The translations under genes and the position numbers were made by a program. A stretch of 64,000 nt of DNA from Loripinus fragilis. Lineage: Eukaryota; Mollusca; Bivalvia; Lucinida; Lucinidae. Below the pieces are notes generated by a model. The model was given only the letters and a program-made list of their open reading frames with translations, was not told the origin of the DNA and ran no database searches. Shown here in pieces: positions 55,431 to 64,000 of the stretch; the first letter of the stretch is position 1, and each line of letters begins with the position of its first letter. Where the stretch lies: assembly GCA_964019695.1 (NCBI GenBank), contig OZ026518.1:75199912-75263911 (forward strand), in the 5' to 3' direction.

Positions 55431-55627
55431 ACTACCGCCTGTGCAAGAAGTACTAGTCATTTTGAAATGAAATGACTTGCAGAGTCTCGACACAGCCTTG
55501 GTTTATTTATGAAAGTACGAAGTTTGTATAATTGATTCTTACTTTCAAAACTAGCGTAAAAATGTAAGGTGACCAATTAGAAATTTTGTTAAGTGTGTAT
55601 TTGGGTCATGGTAATAAAATCACTCTT

Positions 55628-56149
55628 TAATTAAAGGGGACGGCAACCCTGATGATAACTATATTTTATATGAAAGATCTTAATAAAACTATGCATTTTG
55701 ATACCAGTTTCATCTAAATCGGTTGAAAAATGTGGAAGTTGTGGGCGTTTGAATATTTGCAAATGGACTGAAATGGAAGCGGCCATATTGTAGGCTTAGT
55801 GACGTCACTCAGCCTAATTAAATATGCGTAATCAAAAAAAAAAAGACAAACCAATGGATTATTTGCATTAATCTTTAATGAACATTTTCCTTATGTATAA
55901 AGCTGCATATCTGCTGAAACAGGGATGATGTGATAGTAGTGATAACTAAAAATTAAGCAGTTAGAAAAATTCTGAAAATAATTAAATATTCAAAATGGTG
56001 GCTAAATGTTGGCCATATTGGATTCTTTAAATGTCCATAACTTGCCCATTTTTCAACCGATTTTGATGATACTTGTATCAAAATTCATGGTTCATAGAGC
56101 TCTTGCTGATAAAACATACATATCATTAGGGTTGCTGTCCCCTTTAAAC
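55628..56149. mobile_element. Long-TIR element with TTAAAGGGGAC ends
   Basis: TTAAAGGGGACGGCAACCCT, then GATGATAACT at the left is answered by TATCATTAGGGTTGCTGTCC, then CCTTTAA at the right. Homology runs over 100 bp inward (TTTGATACCAGTTTCATCTA, then AATCGGTTGAAAAATG against its complement). No transposase frame; TTAA edges. Confidence 0.7.
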
Positions 56150-57208
56150 CGTTGAGGTCAGCGAACTTCTAAACTATGGCAAACTGCGAAGTCCCAGATT
56201 AAATGTCGTATGGTGCTGCATTTCTTTGGGGTCTGCACTGTTTGCTAAGACAAAATCGATCTTCAGAGAAAGAAATACAATACTATGTTTTGAATATTAT
56301 AACATGAAACCTCGATGCATATAATGGACTATCCTGACTTAACTGTATCAATGTTCAGTGTAATATTAACAACTGTACAAAAATCGGGTTTGATTTGGTA
56401 CCAGTAAAATGCATTTAAGCCCCCAGTGTTTCTACTTTACCTAGCCAGGTTAGGGCTTACGAAAAATGCTAAAACCGTTTAATTCAATGCACGCTTAGTT
56501 GAGCGCCCTTAGAAATTCAGAAGGAGTAAAATACATAAGACAATTAGTATAGTTTTTTTTACCTCATGATATTAATTTGGTGAAGTGGTTTGGGGTGGAA
56601 CAACAATTTTTATGACAAGCTTGACTAAGCGGTTTAACAGTAATTCATGCACATACCTTTTCTATAAACTGACAACACAGCAGAACTCAGTTCTGATCGA
56701 TTAAAATTTCCTAGAAGTAGAGCTGTAACGAAGCCTTGATTTAATGTAGCCAGGTAGCAGATCAAATTTGATCTGCCACATGATGTAGCTCAATACAATG
56801 GTAGAGGGTGTCTCTGGCAAACTATTTGCTACCATGTTGCTGCATATACCACATTGTGAAAAGTTTATTTTTTGCCAACCCCCCAACCCTAAGTCCACCC
56901 GAAGGGTTGGACCCAGGCCTACAAGCTAAAATTGCGCTTGACATATTTATATAATATTGCACCTCTGCCTGCATACTAAAAATAGGTAAAAATAGGTAAA
57001 ATAATTGCAATCTGAATTAGTTATTGCGAAATGAGCTCATGATCAAATTCCAAAAACGTATGGGGCCATGTCAGGAGCGAGCTCACAACCCCTTGATCTG
57101 CAGTCAGACTAAATAGATTGAATATGATTTTGGTTTCTAGCACAGAAGTGGAGGTTGAAATCTTTCTTTGACAGAGTCAAACCGTAGCATTAATATCATG
57201 CATGGTCG
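56150..57208. other. No gene recognised
   Basis: AT-rich sequence with a SINE family 2 fragment near 57055-57125 (GATCTGCAGTCAGACT) and the hairpin-like CCCAACCCTAAGTCC / ACCCGAAGGGTTGG (~56881-56911). Confidence 0.4.
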
Positions 57209-58126
57209 TGTCAAAATGTATGTGATGCGCTGACCTTTTTGTTGGACAACATTTTTATTCGATTTGGCACCAAGCTCTATAGACAAGTAGTTGGGATTCC
57301 TATGGGCACTAATTGTGCTCCCCTGGTTGCAGATTTATTCCTGTTTTGTTATGAAAGGGACTTTATGATATCTCTTTCTGATGATAAGCAGGCTGATGTT
57401 ATTGATGCGTTTAACACTACTTCCAGATATTTGGACGATATTTTAAATATTAATAATGTTTATTTTGAAAATATGGTTAGTCATATATACCCTTCAGAGC
57501 TCCAACTTAATAAAGCCAATGCCTCTGATACCGAAGCCGCATTTTTAGACTTGCATTTGTCAATTTCTAATGGTATTGTTTCTACCAAAATTTATGATAA
57601 ACGTGACGACTTTGATTTTGAAATTGTCAATTTCCCATTTTTAGATGGTGATGTTCCTCGTTCTACATCCTATGGAGTCTATATCTCTCAACTCATTCGT
57701 TTTGCTAGAGCATCTAGCTATGTTACTGACTTCAACACTCGCAATAAATTGTTAACTCAGAAACTTCTTAAACAAGGCTATCGGTATCATAAACTTCGCA
57801 AAACATTTTCAAAATTTTAAAGACGATACTTTGATTTGATTTCTAAATTCCAAGTTGGACTTAAATCTCTCTTGCGCCAAGGACTTTCGGAACCTGATTT
57901 CTATGGTGACTTGGTGTATAAGTTGAAGAAGATTGTTGGCTATAATAATTTTTCAGCGCAGTTCATTAAAATAATTTCCCATTATAAAAAGATTGGCTAT
58001 AACATTAATGTATTGCAACAGACTGCATGCTTGGTAGTCAACCCAATCACAGTTGGCAACTTTGCTTTCCTCTTTAATTGCACGCCGGTGGGTCGGACTT
58101 CAGACTCTATGATGGTTCCGACTTAA
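57209..58126 (+). pseudogene. Penelope-like reverse transcriptase, 5'-truncated, one internal stop
   Basis: The frame enters at CQNVCDALTFLLDNIFIRFG, then TKLYRQVVGIPMGTNCAPLV, ADLFLFCYERDFM, the RYLDDIL catalytic Asp pair, FLDLHLSISNGIVSTKIYDK and KLLKQGYRYHKLRKTFSKF. A TAA at 57818-57820 follows, and the same frame continues RRYFDLISKFQVGLKSLLRQ to CTPVGRTSDSMMVPT and TAA. The IPMGTNCAPL and YxDD blocks are those of an RT family widespread in molluscs and cnidarians that I assign to Penelope-like elements (moderate certainty). The N-terminal part is missing and no GIY-YIG endonuclease follows the stop. Not functional as it stands. Confidence 0.75.
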
Positions 58127-58660
58127 AGACTTATCTATTGATGAGATGGTAGGGGCCTGATGCTTTGGCTGTTTGTCGGGCCCACCGGGGTTTACCTGTT
58201 GGATTTCTTTTGCTCCGGTATTCAGTTTAATTTACTGTTGAGTCCTTATCCTTGCTTTATCTCCTTGTTATATCTTGATTTATATGTTTTAGGAGATGAT
58301 GCATTGAAAAGTTAGGGGTCTTTCATGCAAACCAAATATCTATGTGTCTTGATCCACATCTGAATTAAGGGTGAGGTTGGCGCCGTTAAACCGGTTTAAG
58401 CCCTCCAGTAAAATATTTTACTGACCGTTCCAAGGCGGTACTTCTTTTGTGGATCTTTTATGTTTTTGTTCTGTCTTGTGTTTGCTATGTTTTGTGCGCG
58501 TCTGTTTATATGTGCTTCGTGGTCACCTGCTGGGAAAGGGCTGACCTCTTGGCTCTCGATTGTGGTGTCTTCTGTGAGTTTGTCACTTTCCCATTGGTAT
58601 CCTGGGTCAGGTGTGGTACTTGATTGTATCGATTCCTGATCTTTGCAACCTTACTTAATT
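58127..58660 (+). mobile_element. 3' UTR of the Penelope-like element
   Basis: It follows the terminal stop directly. From 58207 it is repeated at 54985-55430, and in part at 52118-52215. This shows it is the mobile 3' part shared by several truncated copies. Confidence 0.7.
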
Positions 58661-59394
58661 TGCATTTTGCCATAATGATTTAGAACGCTAGCATCAACTG
58701 TTTTTCTGTGTCTAACTAGTTAACAGTTTGCAGTGTTGAGACACAATATACCCGTGATTCCGTAATATGCTACCCTGAACAGAAAATTGTGTACGTTGCA
58801 TGAGTTGCAGTCTTTTCTGGATTCATTAGGGTTACTTCTATCATAAAAGTAGTCCAGATTCCATTTTAATATGATCAGCAGACATAAAAAGCATGCAACA
58901 CTTTCACGACTTAATAGAAAATATTTGTTTGCTGAAGATGACTTTATTAAACCACTTTATATGATTTCCTAACTAGGAGTTAACCGAGTCGCAAGTTACA
59001 ACTAATGAAGTTGTTAAAAGTTTCTGTGATAAAGTAAGTCTAAGGTGCCCTACACCTTACAAATCCTAAGGTCAGCGGTAACTGAAAAAGTCTACTACCC
59101 ACTTCTTAACACTCTCAATGGTCAATGCCTCTCTTAATAAAAGTTGATCTAAAGATAGCAAGTTGATATGGGGCTCTAGGAATAGAGGAATTTATAACGG
59201 TTCCGCACGACAAAGATGCTCTATTCTGTTTTGCAACAAGAGTTTTAATTTTGCTACAAGGAAAACTAATTTGGACACCACTGGTTCGGTCATAATCCCA
59301 CTTGATTACTCCACTGTTTTCTGGTAAAATTATTTTCATCTTTTGAGATCTACTCCTTTAACTCCAACTACTGATATCTCAAAATATTTACATT
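58661..59394. other. No gene recognised
   Basis: AT-rich sequence between the retroelement and the SLC22 upstream region. The open frame 59115-59339 has no recognisable similarity. Confidence 0.4.
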
Positions 59395-59640
59395 TCCAAA
59401 GCAAGCCTTTCATGAATCTTTAGATTTTTGCAACCGTTCATAGCCCCATGAATTACATAAAATTGATTGACAGCTTCCAAGCTCACACACCCGTGCAATT
59501 CGCTTCGAACATCGAATTCAATCGCAAGAAGTGACACCGGTGTTGTGATTGATAGCGAGGCACACCCGAGTCGCACATGCAAAACAAGCTTCTTGTTTGC
59601 CCCATTGGCTGTCCGTACCGCTTTTCCGTTTTACACTCCG
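59395..59640 (+). repeat. Dispersed ~250-bp repeat, copy 2
   Basis: Inverse relative of 41182-41430 (CAAAGCAAGCCTTTCATGAA, TCTTTAGATTTTTGCAA, TTGACAGCTTCCAAGC, TTCGAACATCGAATTC, TTGTTTGCCCCATTGGC). Lies ~180 bp upstream of the SLC22 start codon. Confidence 0.65.
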
Positions 59641-59821
59641 ACAAAACCGTTAATACGACTTCATTTTAATTAAAAGACTGTTTTGTTTCCTAAATTATAA
59701 ATATTTTTTATATTTTAGAAATTTATAATAAAATGTAAATATAAGCAATTCAATTTTTGGAATGTTCATGGAATCATTTCTTTCAGTAGGTATTGGAGTG
59801 AATGAGGGTTGACTGTTTAAG

Positions 59822-60130
59822 ATGTCGTCTGCTGTAGCGCTCCATCTAGAAGATGTCATACAAGATATTGGCGGTTGTGGAAGGTTCCAGATCATTCTAA
59901 GTGTCATCATTCATTCCATGAAATGTATCGTCTGCTTTACCATGGTATTCATGGCATTTGGCGCCGCAGTTCCAGATTGGTGGTGTATGGATGAGTTCTT
60001 GGAACAGAACAGCACTGCTGTACCGACGACGACAAACATCACTCAATACAAGTCATGCACTGCTTTTAATGGAACGAAGCAGTGTTCTAGTTTCTTCTAT
60101 GCAGATACGATGAAAACAGTTGTAACAGAA
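59822..60130 (+). CDS. SLC22-type organic ion transporter, first coding exon
   Basis: The ATG at 59822 opens a 103-codon frame ending at donor GTATGTGT (60131), phase 0. The N-terminus HLEDVIQDIGGCGRFQIILS is the cytoplasmic D-(V/L)-(I/L)-G-x-(F/C)-G-R-(F/W)-Q motif of the organic cation/anion transporter family. Residues ~23-48 form transmembrane helix 1. AAVPDWWC begins the large extracellular loop with cysteines and N-glycosylation sites NST (63-65), NIT (72-74) and NGT (83-85). The exon ends VVTE, where the family continues with a W-x-L-V-C segment in the next exon; that exon was not found before 64000, so the next intron is over 3.8 kb or the gene is broken. Exact paralogue and substrate cannot be named. 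Confidence 0.8.
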
Positions 60131-60954
60131 GTATGTGTATTGCCTTTAACCCTTAATGTAACGTAGTAGTTGATTCTAATCTTCAAGTTCGCGTTGTGTT
60201 TTCAAAGTCTCTTTAGAATTTCTAAGTCTTGTAAATTTCAGCAACAACTTTCGTATTCTATAATTTTATTAAATCTTCTTAAGTCCAACTAAAATACTTC
60301 TAGAAACTATCTCTAACCTAAAGTTCCAAAATCTAAAGCTCTGACACTGGGTTTCATCTTATATACCATGAAGTCACGTGATAGAAGCTGACCACAGCGC
60401 CACCTAATGCCATCTTCACTAACCAATCATATTTCAAGTTTACTATATAGCGCCCTCTACACAGGTAAGCTTCCATTTTTTATCACCCAATCAGAAGATA
60501 CAAAAGTGACTCAGTCACACCAGTTGCGCAATTATCAAAAAAAAAGGTCACATTATTAAATGTATTGCGCAATCCTGCCAATCAATGTCAGAACTGACAT
60601 GATCTATTTATTGGGCTTATGCAATTTTACTAAACTAAGTAACATCTGACATCATGACCTTTTGAAAGTGTTAAAACATCCCATCAGAATTGACAGGCTA
60701 ATAAATATGACGTTTGAGAAACAATAACAAACTGGTGTCTGAATTCCCTATAAATATATAAACATGTCAATCACAGATGTCAACACCGCACCTGGCCAAA
60801 CACCTGTGTCTTAGCCAAACCAAGCATTCACAAATATTGTAAATCCCCACAGGCAATTCACAATTATTATGAAACCAGCAGCTATTTCATATAAAAGTGC
60901 CAGAATAAAAATGCATCTTAAATTGTCGTCTGCTCAAGTCGTCAGTTGCATATA
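60131..60954. other. Start of the putative SLC22 intron 1
   Basis: No exon was recognised. GTCGTCTGCTCAAGTCGTC just before the SINE (~60920) resembles a fragment of the palindrome-core MITE family. Confidence 0.4.
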
Positions 60955-61311
<357 letters not shown>

Positions 61312-62898
61312 GTATTGAAATCTCGAAGCATAAACGCTGGTGCATAGTGTTCAAGCTATGGCTAGTAAATTATTGGTATAAGAAATAAAGGATCTTGCAT
61401 GAGTGCTCATGTCTTATTAAATTAATTAATTTAACGAGTTGAGGAAAAGAGACAAAATGCGAGGCTTTCAAAGCATTTTACCGCTTTCTCGCAATTTGAA
61501 TAATACAGGAGCACGACACGACTGTTAGATTCTATTTATCATACGACACATACACACATTTCTTTGCAATTGCCATTTTAGGGTACAACATCAAGATTTT
61601 GGACATATAATTAAGGAATAAAGACACGCAACAACCACTTCAATTCATTTGTAAACATAAAATGTAATGCAAGTCGGTTGTGTATCCGTCACATAACAAT
61701 AGGCTAAGCCACTTTGTAGATTACGTATTCCGGCTAGCATGCGCGTAATCATCCTGACCACCAGTAGAAAACTGTGAAACACGGTCAATAAAAGTCAATT
61801 TTCTATCAAAAACTGGTTTGTTGTTTACAAAACCTTTGGAATTAATTGGGGGATCCAGGAAATGATCAGGTTGCAACCTTACGTTCTGATTTCAAACGCT
61901 AAAACGTAACGTCAAAAGTAGGGGATCAGATAAAAATTGATGAAGCGTGTTCATTCTTTCTTGTTTATTTGCGTCAACATCAAAATAGGAAAACAAGTAA
62001 TTAGTTCTATCACGGAGATAATGATATTCTCTTCATTTCTATATAGTTTTGCTAAATATTAATCAAGAAAAGTGCATAAAATTTGATGATTTAAATATAG
62101 AGAAACGTCAAAATGACGTTGAAAGATGAAGCACAACTTGTTCACGCAATGTTGAATTACCATGCTCAGAAAGGTCAATTAGCGTTCAAATGGCGGGATT
62201 CTTTTATGTTACATGCCCGTGATGCCAGGATAGATGGCACGTGAATCTTACGTCAGTTGGTCAAACAAAAAGAGATGGGCGCGGTCGCGCGCAAAGGATA
62301 AAAAATTGAAAGATTTTTAAATAAATGGCCGTTTTTGCGGCAAGTTTTTATCAAAAGTGATACAAAATAAATCTCTTTTAAAATATTTGTAAAATATTCT
62401 GAATTTGACATACATTTAGATTGTTATTTGTATATTTGAAATATAAAATCTCTTGGACGTTTATAAAATGGTGTTAGCATTACATTTATAGTGTCTTAAA
62501 AATTGTCACATTTTTTAAAAAAAAAACGTCGTTACGGTAAGCAAACATTTTATAAAAATGCCTATTGGATAAATGCGTTTTACTATTTAAATTTTGAAAA
62601 TGTTTTTAAAATATATTTTGAGCAAAAGTTTCAAATTCTAAACACTTTTACGATTGTGCAAACAGTATTAGAATTGTTCTATTGAGCGTGGTGTCTTAAA
62701 ATTTGTCACACTTGCGCATTTTTGACGTTTTAGACGCGTAACGTCGTAAGATTACAGCTGTTAAAGAATCCGTATTTCTATACAGTATTCGTGTAGGTTT
62801 ATTAAGTGTTTATTTTGCTGACTTTGTAGGATTGCAATTAAAAAAATCATTTCAACATGATATGATATCAAAGGCTGCAAGTGAAAGGATAGAAATAC
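61312..62898. other. AT-rich sequence, no supported gene
   Basis: A 46-codon frame from ATG at 62112 (MTLKDEAQLVHAMLNYHAQK onward) is not recognised. ACGTC motifs occur at ~62105 and ~62115. GTGTCTTAAAA-TTGTCACA is repeated at ~62489 and ~62690. Confidence 0.4.
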
Positions 62899-63139
62899 CA
62901 GGCCCCGAGGCTATAAATTTTTTTTCATGCTCAACTTAACTGAGCGTGAAATTTCAACTGCTCATAAAACTAAACTACTGACAAATAAAAAAGTGTCTTG
63001 TTTAAAGTCTCTCGGATGTATTTATCATGCCAACAAATAATAAAATGCCAACAATTGTTGGCATTTTAACATTTATGAGCAGGATAAATTTCAAGCTCAA
63101 CTGAGTTGGGCATGGAAAAAGTTTAAAACCTCGGGGCCT
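62899..63139. mobile_element. CATGCTCAACTGAGC-family MITE, copy 4
   Basis: Outer pair CAGGCCCCGAGGCTATAA / TTTAAAACCTCGGGGCC; core AAAATGCCAACAATTGTTGG, then CATTTT; arms CATGCTCAACTTAACTGAGC / CTCAACTGAGTTGGGCATG. Confidence 0.75.
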
Positions 63140-64000
63140 TATACTATGCATCGAAATCAAGTAAAAGTCGCAAAAACATGATGCTTTAAGACAAAGACAT
63201 TATAGGCTAACAAGACAACAAATTAAAGATCGTCAAAGGGAATACTTGGCTAAGTACATGTACATATACAGGGAAAAACAGAAGAATACAAAAAATGAAC
63301 CCAAAGACTTTCAAAATAGGACGCCGAAGGCAAGAGCTATGATTAACTAAAAGGGCCACTTCCGCAAACCCTGACCGACGTGTATCTGTCATAATATCCT
63401 ACTAAGAAAATTTTAGATCGCCAACAACAGTTAGCACTTTACAAAACATGAACTTGAACAGTAACATCACCCGAGGAAATTGAACTGAAACGATCGCGTA
63501 ACGTAATTAAAAATGGTGAATACGACGTTCAGTACAACGACGTCATTATCAATATGTTACAAACGTGACCCCCAACTTCTGACGTTACGTTTCAACGTTA
63601 ATAACGTCAAGACCAAATATTGCGTTAAATGCGGTAAAATTCTATTCTTCTTGAATTTCATTCTATAAAAGCACATTTACTGCAAGAATTATGACTTTAG
63701 AATGTTAGACGTCAATAAAATGTGTATTATGACGTCAAAATAGATTATTCTGCACTTAAAAGGCACCATAGTGTTTACGCATTCTTCTGATGAGAGATTG
63801 GTCAAGTGGCAAAGTTTCGGCTACAGTAAGCAATTGTTTAATGCTTACTTCCCGCAATTAACAGGTTGTTTTCATTTGCATGCTGTGTTCAGTATGACTA
63901 GTGTCAATGTAACATACCGCTGACACAACTTTAAGGGTTCTGTAAGCATGGTTATGTAACTTTTGCAGGCAAAGCATGTCCTGGTACCTTTAGGTTCGAT
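63140..64000. other. AT-rich flank with clustered ACGTC motifs
   Basis: No exon recognised. Several ACGT-core motifs fall between 63515 and 63740, including two TGACGTC-type CRE-like sites and AACGTTAATAACGTC. Confidence 0.45.

Larger units (their letters stand above)
54530..55610 (+). repeat. Segmental duplication, copy 2 (with two insertions)
   Basis: Homologous to 52290-52880. It differs by a 56-bp palindromic insertion at 54762-54817 and by a ~450-bp Penelope-like 3' UTR insertion at about 54985-55430. Confidence 0.75.

Noticed and set aside
58127..58200. Possible hammerhead ribozyme in the Penelope-like 3' region
   Set aside because: Penelope-like elements can carry such ribozymes, but I could not find the required CUGANGA and GAAA cores in the right arrangement; GGCCTGATGC alone is not enough.
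62112..62252. A 46-codon ORF starting MTLKDEAQLVHAML
   Set aside because: Short, without recognised similarity or clear exon signals; likely chance.

Overview
This window is eukaryotic nuclear DNA from an invertebrate, most probably a bivalve mollusc. It is AT-rich, its genes are split into short exons by 0.5-5 kb introns with GT-AG boundaries, and it is packed with small non-autonomous transposons. The protein-coding exons resemble animal orthologues. The tRNA-derived SINEs and the transposons with AGCTCACCTGAG hairpin ends and internal ~140-165 bp tandem repeats resemble the pearl-like elements described in bivalves. The species cannot be named from the sequence.

Three host genes are supported. 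(1) The 3' end of CSE1L (exportin-2/CAS) is on the + strand. Six exons between 3779 and 13810 encode the last ~243 residues, all phases join exactly, and the upstream exons lie outside the window. (2) A complete five-exon PRXL2C/AAED1-like gene is on the - strand (43448 down to 33153). It encodes a 230-residue thioredoxin-fold peroxiredoxin-like protein in which the CxxC expected for the family is replaced by D-x-x-T. CSE1L and PRXL2C converge tail to tail across ~19 kb of repeat-rich intergenic DNA. (3) The first coding exon of an SLC22-type organic ion transporter is on the + strand (59822-60130); its remaining exons are not in the window.

Layout. 1-3778: upstream CSE1L intron, with a palindromic element split by a 2.1-kb element holding a ~140-bp tandem array. 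3779-13810: CSE1L exons, with introns largely filled by transposons (pearl/Helitron-like, hAT-like, piggyBac-like, TA-flanked, long-TIR and SINE). 13811-33152: 3' flank and intergenic repeats. 33153-43448: PRXL2C. 43449-46345: repeats and one unassigned candidate exon. 46346-48296: a decayed LINE. 48895-51480: a unit bounded by GC-rich inverted repeats and containing a remnant SGNH-like ORF. 52120-58660: a duplicated segment and a decayed Penelope-like reverse transcriptase with several copies of its 3' UTR. 59395-64000: the SLC22 exon, a SINE with a GATA tail, and AT-rich flank.

The host genes do not form a pathway together. The main interest is in the repeats: (a) ~12 tandem units carrying nuclear-receptor-type half-sites, including eight exact GGTCAnnnTGACC palindromes; (b) transposon ends within 8-14 nt of splice sites in both CSE1L and PRXL2C; (c) many nested insertions, several with paralogous empty sites; and (d) a LINE and a SINE that share a terminal hairpin plus GATA-tail layout.
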